Source: Kudoa neothunni
Lineage: Eukaryota > Cnidaria
Direction: 5' to 3'
Length of the DNA: 64,000 bases
Assembly: GCA_964304625.1 (NCBI GenBank)
Contig: OZ199839.1
Coordinates: forward strand, 2,728,001 to 2,792,000
The translations under genes and the position numbers were made by a program. This document shows, piece after piece, positions 38,544-50,523 of the stretch (the stretch's first letter is position 1; each line of letters opens with the position of its first letter). The notes below the pieces were generated by a model. That model searched no databases. It had not been told where the DNA came from and saw only the letters and a list, made by a program, of their open reading frames with translations.

Positions 38544-38702
38544 GATGAATTCAAATTCACGTGATTTGTCGACTGGATTTGATTCTTTTCTAGAATTATC
38601 CTCTATAGAAACTGCTATTAAATTACCCGAATCAGTTAATTTACGCCTTCCAGAACGTAAACAATCACAAGCTGTTTTGTATCCACACCCATCCGCGACA
38701 AG
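38544..38702 (+). CDS. Possible first exon or short protein, unidentified
   Basis: An ATG at 38544 opens MNSNSRDLSTGFDSFLELSS and continues to KQSQAVLYPHPSATR with a TGA just after. The balanced composition suggests real coding sequence. A donor (AAG|GTGAAA) overlaps the stop, so it may instead be a first exon. The next gene begins 76 bases downstream at 38778, but a splice that joins them in frame was not found. Confidence 0.4.
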
Positions 38703-38777
38703 GTGAAATTGTGCTATTGATACAGTGGCGTGTGAGTTCGAGTGCTATTGGAAGTTGTTCTTTTGATTTATCTGAAA

Positions 38778-39929
38778 ATGTTGAGATTGAAAACTAAAAA
38801 CTCGTTTCGTGTTCTATCTTCAATATCCGAAATTGGTGCAATGGCGCACCGTCGCCACAAATCTTCAGTGGATTTTGTTAATGATTCTCGATATGCGTTA
38901 CGACCTACGAAATATTCAGCATTCGACGTTTTAGAGAATATGCTGTCTCCAAGGGGCACCGATTTGGGAGTTGGTGTGTTGGTGGCTAGAAATCCTCATT
39001 GCGTCAGTAGGAGAGTTGAGGATATTCTGCCATCAACCGAATACAAGATAAGATGGTCTATGATGAAAAAGTCTACAATTAAGAAGCCTTTTATGACAGC
39101 AGATGGTGGTATCATTTATCGAGAAGTCACCGACGTCGATTCTGCATCTGTTATCAATGAAAATAATGTTGCATTGGATGCGTCATATTATAGCTTCGAT
39201 AATGACTTTCAACAAGAGAATCATTCCTTGTCAGAATTAAAGTCCGATGTGAGGAATTTGTTGGGAATTGTTGAATCAATAATTTACTTGCTGATCCTTC
39301 ATTTTAGGCTACGCCAGATGAACTTCGTATTAAGCATTATGCGTCTATCAGAAAAACCATCGAAACAATGTGTAGTAGTAGTAAGGCATCAACCCCCGAT
39401 CCCAAATCCAATCCATTTAGAATGCCTCATCATACCACTTTTCTGTTTGTTAAATCTAAAATCCTATTCCCAGATGAATGGTACATTCCAACGTTGTTCG
39501 TTTCCAAATACATGAATATCCATGAGGTAGCCTGTTGTTTATTTTGATTGTGGGCGCAAATTAATTGGATTTTATTAATTTTTTTAGGCTGCTAATTCAG
39601 TCAAACATGAGATTCTACATTTGAACGACGATATAGCTACTATTGCTAGTCCTTTACCGTCGGTTTCGGTTACCGAAAATATTCCCAAGGATCATCCACT
39701 ATATGAGAAATTGAAACGAAGAATAAGTGTACGGTGGCTGATGATGTTTGAACTATGATGCTATTATCTATCCTTTTAGATTTTTATTTATAGAGCCATA
39801 TATCATGGCTACGCTAATGAGCTCAAGTACAACACAGATATCATACAAGATGCTCAATGGTTGACCGCTTCCGAGGCCAAAAATGTGCTCAGGCCTTCCT
39901 TCTATGAGAAGCTTTCTACCATTTTCTAA
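38778..39929 (+). CDS. Probable mitochondrial large-subunit ribosomal protein mL46
   Basis: Exons 38778-39248, 39308-39526, 39588-39733, 39794-39929 give about 323 residues. All three introns (about 59-61 bp) are GT-AG and keep frame. The N-terminus (MLRLKTKNSFRVLSSIS) is basic and serine-rich, as expected for mitochondrial import. The identification rests on the C-terminal half, which follows the degenerate Nudix-like fold of mL46: TTFLFVKSKI then DEWYIPTLFVSKYMNIHEAA (family pattern W-x-h-P ... E-x-x-x-x-A-A). The C-terminus RAIYHGYANELKYN then DAQWLTASEAKNVLRPSFYE resembles the family's FFFKA ... WVTKDELGDYLKPKY. The N-terminal half is not recognisable. It could be another mitochondrial Nudix-like protein. 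Confidence 0.5.
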
Positions 39930-40702
39930 AGTGTTAATATCTCGACATCTTTGTTAGATACGACTAGATACAACTAAATCCAACCAGATGCAACTAAATA
40001 CAACGGTTGGTTTTCCACCTACTGTACTCTTATTTATTTGGCAACCGTTTGTTTAGATTCACCACAACACATTATTTCTGTATCTAATTTTTTTACACAT
40101 GATTCTTTCTTGTTTTTCGCACCGCACCTTTCAATATGTCAACTGTTTTTCTTTCTTTTTTATATTAATCATTCTCGCATGTTATTCTAATAATGAGTAA
40201 TTAGTAAATTTGACTAAGTTATTTTTTGTAAGATTCTTTCGTCTCATTCATGAAATAATCCCTCAAAAATAATAACAATATAATTATAATAATAATAATA
40301 AAAGTGGTGGGATTTTAATGGAAAATTATGTCCTTTATTTCTTTTTACCTCATAATTCAATTAAAGAGAGATTGAAACTGATTTTTTACAATATTCTAGC
40401 GTAAATAATGGAATTGGCAATAGCTTTAGAACGAGAATTTTGTTAATCCTGAACTTGGCGTGCGCCCGCGCGACAACTATTTTTATCGCAGGAATTCTTA
40501 TAAACAGTTGATATGAAACAATTATTTTCCATAATTAATTACATTCAAAATTACATCCAAATGAATATTATGATTCGTGACAATATCCAATTTGGAAAGA
40601 ATAAGCAGAATAATGAAGTTGCGCGCGCTCTGTCAAATAAAGTGTATTTAAATGAAGTTTAAGGTAGATCTAATAATTTAAATATCTAATATGTAAACCC
40701 AG
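39930..40702. other. Intergenic stretch
   Basis: Contains GC-rich words (GGCGTGCGCCCGCGCGACAA at about 40457, GCGCGCGC at about 40621) that stand out from the AT-rich surroundings, but no gene or repeat end was recognised. Confidence 0.4.
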
Positions 40703-41171
40703 GTTCTTTACACAACTGATAAGAGCAAAAAAGCCAAAAAATACCATGTATATTTCGACATTAACAATTATTAACATAATCCACCTTATTTTAGGATGGA
40801 TATATGGTGTATGATGAAAATACTAAAAAAGCAAGGACTTATTTTAGTTTCACAACTTTTAATCCATTTAGTGTAAAGTATTCTCGGAGGAGAACAAATA
40901 TGTTACCTCGTACAATGCCAAATCGAATGTATATTAATCATTTAATATGTGTATAATTATTGGTTAGATTCCCACCGAGAATACCGATGTTGAACTTCCG
41001 TACGTGAACATACAAATTGAAGAAAGAATTACTGACAATGAAACCATAGCAACCACAAAAACGAAGAAAAACACTTCAAACAAACTTCCTATTATTACAA
41101 ATTGTCGTCGAAGTAATGCCCAAATTCTGAGATTCTTGGAAGAATGTATAGAATCCAGTTGCCAGAAATAA
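40703..41171 (+). CDS. Unidentified short multi-exon coding region
   Basis: Likely exons: from 40703 (VLYTTDKSKKAKKYH), from about 40796 (DGYMVYDENTKKARTYFSFT), and about 40972-41171 (TDVELPYVNIQIEERI, then CRRSNAQILRFLEECIESS, stop TAA 41169-41171). Acceptors ACCCAG and TATTTTAG precede the first two, and GTAAAG and GTATAT offer donors. The splice between the last two is my inference. The product is charged and basic. No family recognised and no start codon found, so it may be the 3' end of a longer gene. Confidence 0.4.
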
Positions 41172-41639
41172 CTAATATTAACTATTTATGTTAAAATTTT
41201 TGTATTTTATAGAAACAATTTCCCTGAATTATTCTTGAACGTTTATGCCCATTAAACTTTGGATATAATTATAATTATAAAAGAACAAGGACTGTTAAAA
41301 ATATAGAGTGACATAATTTTAAGTCGATAGATTTTCAAAATGTAATTATTCTAATTCCATTTCCGCGCATTAAATTCTGGTTGAAAGGTATTAATATTAA
41401 ATAAATTAAGGAGCTTTTTTATTATGCTATTAATAAAATTATTTGCTAGACATAACACAGCGTTTCAAGTTCAAGATGCAACCTACTTGCAGAGAGATGA
41501 ATAATATCATTAAAATGCATGTTTCTCCAATTGAATGGGAGATTTCATCGAATTGACTCAATTTGAGAAGATAGTATTATTCGATTAGTTTAACTAACAG
41601 AAATATAATGATGAATTTGTCTAAAGGTTCGTACATTCT

Positions 41640-42330
41640 AATTGTTTGATCAATTATTCAAGGTGGATAACTTCTAAAACAATCAATTTCCTAAGTCTGT
41701 AGTCGAATAATTTCTTCTTCATCAATACTATATTCGGATTAATTTTTGAGGAGTTTGGTTCCATTTGAAATGATCGTTTCTGCTGAAGTACAGTTATTAA
41801 AAAGGAATGATTTCTTAAAACAGTTTTAGATGGTATCTTCATTCACTAATGATAAAGTTTCTTTCGTCGCGTGCATAGCTTCGAGTAAAGTTGGAGGATA
41901 ATCGTTTAAATAGTTATCATAAAAAATAGCTTTATTCATAAAATAATTTTTCAGATAATTTTTGTAACTTCATTCAAAATTGTTAATAATTCCTTGTTCT
42001 AATGGTTGTCATACGATTGTTTTTTTGGTGGAAAAAAACAGAGTCGAATGTTTGAAAAATTTGGCGTTGGATGGGTGGACTGATTATTAAAAAATAATAT
42101 GATCCTACTTTTACATCGAAAAAGTTCAAGATTCCATTACGTCAAATATTTATTCAAATCCAAAGTCTTCTTGTTAATGTAATATAGAAGTTGGGATTCT
42201 TTTATTTTATGGAAGAAACAAAGTTTTTTCACAATTGTCAATTATTTGTCGATAAGAACCTTTTTTATACTAGTGTCGAAAAAAGGGCAGAAATAGTTAC
42301 TATCATACAAATTTGTTAGAACCGTGCTAA
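41640..42330 (-). mobile_element. Tigger/pogo element, copy 3, transposase C-terminal half
   Basis: The minus strand reads degraded Tigger transposase: an LFFNNQSTHP-like catalytic Asp 2 region and FSNIRLCFFPPKK (about 42130-42040), then EQGIINNFE and SYKNYLKNYF (the Asp 3 segment, about 42000-41900), then NCFKKSFLFNNCTSAETIIS to the end at about 41660. Several stops and frame changes. Neither end of the element is certain. A CAGTGGCTCAATTTTAATC word at about 42706 could be a terminus. Confidence 0.65.
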
Positions 42331-43746
42331 TTTTCCCTCTTTTTTAATATAAAACTATACATTAAATTTCACATAGAAATATAAATTTAAATGATACTTT
42401 ACTTTTTATTTTCTTTTGAAATAACACAGATTTATACAAATTAAAATACCTTTAGATCACAATTTTCTATCAATTTTAATTGTAGAGTAGTTTCCAAGAG
42501 GAAACTATTAAACTCTTTGATGCAACAATTTTTTTTTGAGATCTGAAGATAATGTATACGCAGAACAATTTTTAGCAGCCATTATCATCAAATTAAAAAA
42601 ATGGAAATTAAATATAAATTCTACTCGATTGTATCATAATGATGTAAAAATTTTATTCTATTCATAAATGCATTGAAAATTTATTTTGTATCGAATTTGT
42701 ATACAGTGGCTCAATTTTAATCAATATGTTTACATCGACCAATTTTTTGTGCATATGCGCCACTTTCTAATTTTCATTATTATTCCACATCTAAAAATAG
42801 GTATAACTTTTAATATTGTCTACGACATATTGAGTTTTAGTATTTATATTTTTTTACTGAAGTAGATATATTCTATAAATATTATTGATTATAATACTGA
42901 TTTATTAGTAATACACAACAATAATCCTTAATTTCCTAACATTTCGAATATATATATATAATATATAAGCGTATTTTTAAATAGGAAAAAATTAAATTTT
43001 CACAAAAATCTTTTATTTAGTTTTTAAGATTATTTAGAAAAATAAATCGTGTTGTTTGAAATGACATCATTGCAATTTTTGGGATGCATGTGCTTATTCT
43101 AACGCTAAAATACATTAAGTTTATTTTTTCTTAGATAGATAAACATTACTATAACATTTTAAAACAATCTTAGTTATAATATTTAAAATAAAGCGCTATG
43201 GAAATGCAATCTTTTCCCTTGTTCATTTAAATTTTAAACGAACATTTGTCAAGAGAGGATCAAAACTCCTAGATTCTCCAGTGAATTTGTTCTTTTACAG
43301 CTCAACTCCTGGAAAAAATACTTGAAACCAGCCTCCACCTGCCTTAGTAGTTGTAATTTTATATGCATAATCATTGGCCTTCAAAAGTTATATTTATCTC
43401 ACAAAGCTCGATATTACGTGCACTCATTAGCTCAATTTATTCTTTAACTTTAAAACATGAAATAGTAAAATTACTCTTTCTTAAGGGTTATCTGCTTTGC
43501 TCTATCCCCTCTTGAATTATAATCATTCAGAATACTCTTCCTTTTTAATAGGATGCTGTTTAACCCTCCAACGATTTTGGTGTAAATGTACCCCAAAGCG
43601 ATTTAGTATTAAGCTAATCGTTTTACTTCATTTATTGAATCTTACAAAATGTTCAATATGTCTGATACTTATAATTATCTACTATTACCAAATAAATTGG
43701 GAAAAATAATGAAAGGAAAATTTTTTTATTTAAATATCTTCAAACG
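42331..43746. other. AT-rich stretch
   Basis: No gene recognised; the open frame at 43497-43709 is low-confidence and unassigned. Confidence 0.4.
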
Positions 43747-44348
43747 CAATGTTCCCACCTTTTTTCTATCGCGACCCACCCGTTTCAAGAGTTTCGATTT
43801 TTTTAACTTGAACTGTTTATAACATTGAATAAAGCTCCTTATCACATTAAAATTTGAAATCAATTAATATATACTCCATTCTTCATTAAAATATATTCGA
43901 TTAGATCTAATTTAATTTATCGATGGACCTTAATAATATACCAATTTGGTTCCTCATTCCGCCAAAAACAGCGTCCGATGAAACTTGTGGTAATCAAACC
44001 TTCATTAGGAAAGGCTTTCGTGTATACAGGACTAATAAACGAAAAATAACGAGTATAAATACGAAATTAATAAACATTACATCAGGTTTAATCAAAAAAG
44101 GATTAAACGATTATAAATGAGATAAGAATAAGATAGAATCATTATGATTATTTACGGGTAAAGTACACGTAAAATATCATCATTAATTTTTATGTAATGA
44201 GCCATTGCTTTTTGTGTTTTAAGATGTTAATCATCACTTATAAATAAGCGATATTGACTCCACAGTATATCATAATGCCTAATTATTCCACCATTATCCA
44301 TGCTACACCCTACCAAAATTTTTTCAAGCCCCACGTTGGGAAACATTG
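43747..44348 (-). mobile_element. Miniature hAT-like element, family A, copy 3
   Basis: Inverted relative to copies 1 and 2, 602 bp. Left end CAATGTTCCCACCTTTTTTC; right end CCCCACGTTGGGAAACATTG. The most complete copy and the best guide to the family's termini. Flanking 8-mers TTCAAACG and CTCTAACA agree at 5 of 8. No coding capacity. Confidence 0.75.
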
Positions 44349-44352
44349 CTCT

Positions 44353-45742
44353 AACATTTTTAGGGTAAAATTTACCTCACATTTTTATTAATTTTATGTA
44401 AAGAGTATCTTGAAAATAATCAAAAATTAAATTATTGATTAAATCAAACGCGTAGATTTGAAGAAAACAATGAACAAAATGACTAGTTGTAGTACTGCGC
44501 ATGCACAAGTAGTGCATAATCCTAAGTAAATGACGCAGGCGATTTAACTGGCGAATATCCCTCGTCTGGAAGCGAATTTGTTGATCAAGTTATTGATGAA
44601 AATGATACATTGGACGAAGAAATAAATCCCATAGATATTAATGATAATAATTTAAAAAGTAAAGGTGGAATTATTTGGAGTTTATTAAATTCACCTACGA
44701 GAAAAATCTGTACCGAAAACAAATTGAATTCCTTCCTGATGTCAATTCATATGCTGTTTCAAAAATAAAATCATTCATTTATTGTTTTTTGCTATAATTT
44801 ATCTCAGAAATCGGTAGTATTATCAATGTATACAAGAATATGCTTGGAAATCACTATTTCAATGATGAGTGACATGATACCAATGCAACTGAATTTAAAA
44901 GTTATGTAGGCCTTCTATTACCAATAGCTATTCGTAAAGATAAAAAATACCACGGATAATAATGTCATCGATTCGCCTAAAAATTTTAAACCTCATTCAT
45001 ACGATAATGCATTACAATGCAACCAAGGGTAGGATTGATTATGTGGATAGAATATTGGCGTCAATTTCTACCAAGAAGTTTATAATATGGCCGCTTATCG
45101 TCTTTTTCAACATAATTGACATCTCGTTGAGTAACACATTTGTATTATTCAATGACATATTTAATTCAGAGAAAAAATTACGAAAAAACTTTCTGAAAGA
45201 GATTTCTAAAGGATTGTACAATCCACTGTAAATAGAATCTCAGGAAAAATTATCAAAAGTGATTTAAATAAATTTGATATTTGAGTAGAGAACCAAGTTT
45301 AAATAAGGAATCGTCGCGCTGAGATTATTGTTAAAGATAAAATGATAAGAGAAACTCCAAATGGTGCCATATTTGTTACAAGTCTTGTCTCCATTCATGC
45401 TTCGAAATTCTTTCAAAGCGCCGAAATTAATTGTTGTGCTTATTTTTGTTTTTTCCATTATTCTTTATTCTGTAAAGATTTTTTTTTTAGCCGATAGCAT
45501 TACTTTTATTTTGGAAACACTTATGGAAAACGTCGATATATCCGAATGATGTCATCATTGAAATTAGTTTAAGATTCTTTGGCGTAATTAATACAATATT
45601 CTAATGATTCTACTCGTTTAAATTTAATGATATTTTATAATCCCTAATTAATTACTTTTTGAACACATGGAGGTAATAAAAAAGTGGGGTAATTTTTACC
45701 CCAAAAGCGTTACGATGGTACCGTTGTTGAGATCGTTGAGGG
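44353..45742 (+). mobile_element. piggyBac element remnant
   Basis: The right end GATCGTTGAGGG at 45742 is followed by TTAA (45743-45746). The left end near 44353 is degraded. Coding remnants on the plus strand: an acidic N-terminus at about 44540-44640 (GEYPSSGSEFVDQVID), then a C-terminal part at about 45010-45230 carrying RIDYVDRIL, where family members have GGVDTVDQM (third catalytic Asp), and KKFIIWPLIVFFNIIDISL, the conserved tryptophan-proline helix. The region of the first two Asp residues is deleted. Inactive. Confidence 0.75.
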
Positions 45743-46536
45743 TTAAGTAAGATATCGATTTGAAGTTAAATTTCTCAAGGATTTTGGATTTTGCACGACC
45801 CAATTTTTTTAATCGCGATAGTTTATTTTAACTTTCACCACTTATGATCTATACTTTCTCTGATTTCTTAACTACGTATTACAACGTCTTTAGAGTTAAT
45901 TATGGATTTTTTAGTACGAAATATCGTGGTTGGCGCATGTGCAATATGCAAAAAATCGCTTAACCCATTTATTGGCTTCTTTCTAAACATAGATTCATTT
46001 ATATAATTAAAATAAGGTTTTTCTATTTTTCATTTTACCTTTAGAGAAAGTAACCACAATTTTAATCTGCGGTTCGCTTTCTTTTAAAATAGCTGATTTT
46101 CAATCCATAACAAGATATAAATCACAGACCTTCTGGATGTTGACTTGCAAAGATCCGTCTAAGAGTTCTAAAGGCATGTTTAATTTTAGATGTTGACAAT
46201 TTGACGATTAATTGTTCCTTTTGACACTTATTATCAGAGAAATTGACGCATGGTCCGCTATTAAATTAGACCGCTAATAAAGTCTCTCCTTAATTCACGT
46301 TTTCGTTTGCTAGAAATGTCGTAGCTGGAAATTTTTTGTTCTAACTAAAATATTCTACAGAGGGTTGAATGTTCTTTATATTTAAAACATATTTTTTACC
46401 AAGACATAATTATTCTATTACTAAGATCAAATTTCTCAGCAATATCCTTCTTTAGTCTTGGCATGGTTCAATTTACTACGCAATGTCGAATCCAAACTTG
46501 GTTTCCGGACCTTAGCTTAGAGCTGCTAGGTAATAC

Positions 46537-46544
46537 AAAATTAC
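46537..46544. repeat. hAT target site duplication, left
   Basis: AAAATTAC, identical to 50356-50363. Confidence 0.95.
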
Positions 46545-46683
46545 CAGACAATGCCCGTTCGTTCGTGTTCGTGTACCACATTTTTACACGTTTAAAATTT
46601 TTTCGTGATTCGTTCGTGTACATGCACGAACCTTAGTTTCGTTTCGTGTTTCGTTCGTGTTCGTGTCCTCTTTTAGTTACACT
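46545..46683 (+). repeat. hAT left TIR and subterminal repeats
   Basis: The TIR is followed by at least five CGTTCGTG/TTCGTGT-type words. The last lies within 20 bases of the transposase ATG, so the promoter and transposase-binding region must overlap. Confidence 0.85.
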
Positions 46684-48837
46684 ATGTCAGGCTGGAGTGT
46701 GGAAAGTGTTGAAGAGGCTTTGAAAACTAGCAGACTTTTCTCTTGGAAAAAATCTACAACGCATTCTAAAGAATGGGACAATTTCTGTTCCATCTTTACT
46801 AAAAACGGGGATGAAACATCCCAAATTGATTTTATTGTTTGCACAAAGTGCAACAAAGCATTCCCGCATAAGTCGTCTTACGGGAATAGGAAGCTTATTA
46901 GTCATAATAAGTTACATGCTAAAACAAATATAAAAATTAATGAATTATTTGTTTCACCTCCCTCCATTGTTAATTTAAGCCTATCAGATCAGGTAATGTT
47001 TGACACTAAAATTGCTAATTTTGTAGCTGAAACAATCTCCCCGTTTACAATAACAGAAAGTGCTTCGTTTACGGAGATGATAAACTTCGCATTTAACTTA
47101 GGCAAAAAGTTCAATGAACCTAGTGCTAGACTTAAGATTTTATCCAAAAAATGTGTTAAAAAAATAATCATGAATGAGTATGAGTGCATGTATTTAAAAA
47201 TGGAAAAATTAATTACAACAATAAGTCACAATAGTATGTGCCTAACCATTGATATTTGGACTGATAATGCCAAAATCAACTCATTCATTGATATATCAGT
47301 GTTGTTTGTTAAAAATTTCACCCTTCAACATTTCCAATACGACATGATCTATTTTCCTGTAAAACACACTGCCGAAAATATAAATAAAATCTGCACGGAA
47401 TTTTGTATTAAATTTTCACTTAGCAAATCTGATCTAAGAATTGTTTGTGACTCCGCAGCAAACAATCTATCTGGTCTAAGAGAGTTCAACACAACCAGAT
47501 GTGCTGCTCACCGCCTTCACACTATTATATCTCAAGGTATTTTATGTATTAAATTTATGTTAAAATTTTGGTGAGTAAATAATTGTAAAAGTGATATACT
47601 TAACGATATGCTATCTTGATCTCTCATAATTCTGTTTGGAAAATCAAGATAAAACTGTTATAATCTAAATTTAAATAGTTTATATTTATGTATTTTAATA
47701 TATTGATTACACTTTTTTATCACTGAGTTTATAAATAAATTTTACTTTCGCTATAATATCTAATTTCGATTTTTTTATTATGTGTAGCTTGGGATCTTAG
47801 TACAAACAGCACATCCGATTTATCCATACTAAGGGTGAATGTTGACAAACTGTGCGGATCTGTTCATAAAACGGCGGATTTACAGTCAAAATTACCAATG
47901 AAAATACAATGGGGCTCAGCTACGCGACCATGGAGAGGCCTCAGCGATCGATATAGGACGTTAGTGGCGTGTTTCGATAGTTTGGAGGATGTGCTAAAAA
48001 ATCATCCAGCTAAAAAATACTTTGACGGATTGGACAAGAAAGAATGCGTTGTTATAGCTGAATTTTTCAAAATATTTTCCGATTTCTTTGATCAGTTGGA
48101 GCAGGTGAAAAGGCCATCGTCACATTTTGTAATCCGTTTAAGTTTCGTTTTTTATATTATCGTTAGGTGTTTATTGTATTTCATCGTATCAAAGCAATGA
48201 TTCAAAAACAACGTGAAACTTTTATGGGCGATTATTGTATGCATTTGGAAAGTTTATTGGACGAAAAATACACACAATGTATTGATATCAACCATAAAAT
48301 CGCAGCTTTTCTCCATCCAAATTTTAAAAAATTCAAATTTATTGAGTGTAAGTCTTTGCAAAATAAAGAATTAAATTTTGTGGTAAATCACGTTGAGTCG
48401 CTTTTGTCTGGCATGGCTGAACCAAATTACCCATATAAAAAAAACAAATTTGATGGTAAATCTTTTCTTGTAACAAATATTTAAAAAAATTAGAATTAAT
48501 CCCAAAGAGCTCGGAACTTCTGAAAACCCACTCAATATGTTATGAACTGGATAGTGACTCAGAAGATTTTCAATCAGAAATTCAACTGTACATCCGAGAA
48601 AAAGTCAACCAAGTTTACGAAAATCCGCTCGTTTATTGGGAAAACTCCAAGAATGAAAATCTTAAAACAATTGCAACTAACGTGTACAGCCGACCAGCAT
48701 CCAGCTCAATGTCAGAACGGGCGTTTTCATACGCTGGAAAAATTTTATCCAAGTCTAGATATAGACTTGAACCGAACACATTAAGAAAATTAGTAGTTTA
48801 TACTAATAATATTAAAAATAAGACACTTCTGGAGTGA
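46684..48837 (+). CDS. hAT transposase with BED zinc finger, four exons
   Basis: Catalyses cut-and-paste movement of the surrounding element. Exons 46684-47536, 47788-48128, 48167-48455, 48494-48837 give 608 residues. Introns are 251, 38 and 38 bp, all GT-AG with matching phases. Domains: a BED finger (about residues 15-75; VCTKCNKAFPHKSS ... HNKLH as ligands); an RNase-H-like core with Asp in LTIDIWTDNA and Asp in IVCDSAANN, then RCAAHRLHTII, the C-x2-H motif; an insertion domain with WRGLSDRYRTLVA; and the C-terminal dimerisation segment with the catalytic Glu in SSSMSERAFSYAGKILSKSR. All expected motifs are present. The start was chosen as the first ATG after the TIR region. Introns this small match host introns, so the element is adapted to this genome's splicing. 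Confidence 0.93.
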
Positions 48838-50205
48838 ATTTAATTCACTCCTTCTCTTTATTATGTTTTATTTTGCATTATCTCAAAAGAAAACTGAACA
48901 GACCTAACTTAGCCACTTCAAAAATTCACTTCTAACTATTAGACTTATAAAATTAGGGTTTGAAAGTATTTTTATCATTCTAAAAAATGTTTAGGCAGAT
49001 TTGACTATAGCGGAACTTAATATAACGAGGTTCTGTTTCCTAAATTAATTTGATTATCTTTTAAAAAAAACTGATATCAAATTTGTATTTGGTAATAAAA
49101 TATGAAATTGTGACATGAGGTAACATATCTCAAAAATTCCAGTAAATCAAGGTAAAGATCGTAATTGCTTACATTCAATGCCTCATATTTTTCTTCGCTT
49201 AAAATTTAATAGTAATTTCATATCTAAGATCTTTTTGGTAATGGTAAAGTATGCGCCACCTAAAAACGCCCGCTTGTGCATGTTATTCGAATATCTTTTT
49301 TTCAACAAACATTGAATTGTTGTCTAATTCGTTTTGATAATCACTCATAAGTTGGTTATTCTTCATATTTTTTAGCATATAAACATAAATTATACAATAT
49401 CAGATTTATTTATACATGTTTTTATTAGTTTTAATTACGAATAGTTCAAAAACGAGGACAACTACGTACTCTCAAAATGCATTTTCTTAATATTCTTAGT
49501 ACTGATGAGTTTTTTAAAAATAAATAAATATTATATTTTAGATAAACATTTAATTTCAATAGGTAAACAATTAAAGGTTGATTATATGAAGTTATTACTT
49601 TATTAGAGGAATTTTTACGTGTGTGTTTAGTATAACATTCGATAAAATTAAAAATGTCGTTATTAGAAATAAAAAAATTGTTTTCTATACATTCATTAGT
49701 TTTAGTTAATTATATGTATAGATCAAAATAATAACCTTAGTTAAAATATTGGGTTTACACTTAGTAATATTCTCAATTCGTACATTGGCCCGAATTTGTT
49801 GTTACAAATTTTGACATACACAAAAACTTACAAAATAATTAAAATATAGCTTAATATTTTTTTTCAATATAATACAAATACTGCAATGTAAAACAGTTTT
49901 CTATTGTCATTTTAAAAAATTATAAACTAAAAAAATCGTACGACATCAAGATCTATTTTTTTAAATTCGAAAAGTACTTTCATTATAGTGAAAAATGAGA
50001 TCTTTTTGTGAGACACGCAATAAGTTAATATTTAAAGTTAGTCCATATAAAATCGTTATATAACAATAGTAAAAAATCAAAATAGTAATAATAAATAACT
50101 TTCTCATTAATAACTAAGAAAGAAACGAAAAAAATTCAGTGTTTGTTGAAAAAATATGGAGATTACATGTGTGTTCGACCCTCGTCCGCTACACCACATA
50201 CTTCA
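48838..50205. other. Noncoding right part of the hAT element
   Basis: AT-rich, no coding block. It probably holds the transposase 3' end and polyadenylation region; the subterminal repeats begin at about 50220. Confidence 0.5.
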
Positions 50206-50219
50206 TCACCATCCTCGCA

Positions 50220-50355
50220 CACGAAACGCACGAATGGTTTCGTTCGTGTTTCGTGTCAAAAGTTTAAAAATCAGAAAAGTTCATTCGTGTTTATAATTAT
50301 GAAGAAAACTTCGTTCGCTCATGACACGAACGAACACACGAACGGGCATTGTCTG
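50220..50355 (-). repeat. hAT right subterminal repeats and TIR
   Basis: Contains repeated CGTTCGTGT/ACACGAACG words and ends with the TIR (50339-50355). Confidence 0.85.
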
Positions 50356-50363
50356 AAAATTAC
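50356..50363. repeat. hAT target site duplication, right
   Basis: AAAATTAC, identical to 46537-46544. Confidence 0.95.
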
Positions 50364-50523
50364 TTCACAATACTGAGCAATTTCATATTAATTTTTTATT
50401 CATAAATATTTTTACACATATTTTACGAGATAATAATGTAATTATTACTAAGCAGTATCCAAATTTATAATCAAAAAATTAACGAGATATTGGGCTACTA
50501 CACATTACCGAGACGCGACTGTA

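Larger units (their letters stand above)
46545..50355 (+). mobile_element. Complete hAT transposon, apparently autonomous
   Basis: 3811 bp. The terminal inverted repeats CAGACAATGCCCGTTCG (46545-46561) and its exact inverse (50339-50355) match 17 of 17. The 8-bp target duplication AAAATTAC is perfect. Subterminal regions hold many copies of CGTTCGTG and CACGAACG, typical of transposase binding sites in hATs. The encoded transposase (46684-48837) has no stop or frameshift after splicing. About 1.5 kb of AT-rich noncoding sequence separates the gene from the right end. Identical ends and duplications suggest a recent insertion. Confidence 0.95.
45960..50521 (-). mobile_element. Tigger/pogo element, copy 4, split by the hAT element
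   Basis: The 5' end on the minus strand is at 50521 (CAGTCGCGTCTCGGTAATGT), followed on the plus strand by TA. Sequence at 50364-50521 and 46440-46536 aligns with the 5' end of Tigger copy 1 (23685-23900), and the hAT at 46545-50355 interrupts that alignment. On the minus strand at about 46475 begins PRLKKDIAEKFDLSN, a transposase helix-turn-helix start, followed by SSKRKRELRRD. The 3' limit is unknown and the coding region is degraded. Confidence 0.65.

Noticed and set aside
45675-45700. GGGGTAATTTTTACCCC as a transcription terminator
   Set aside because: Eukaryotic context, and it lies at the subterminal position of a piggyBac end.
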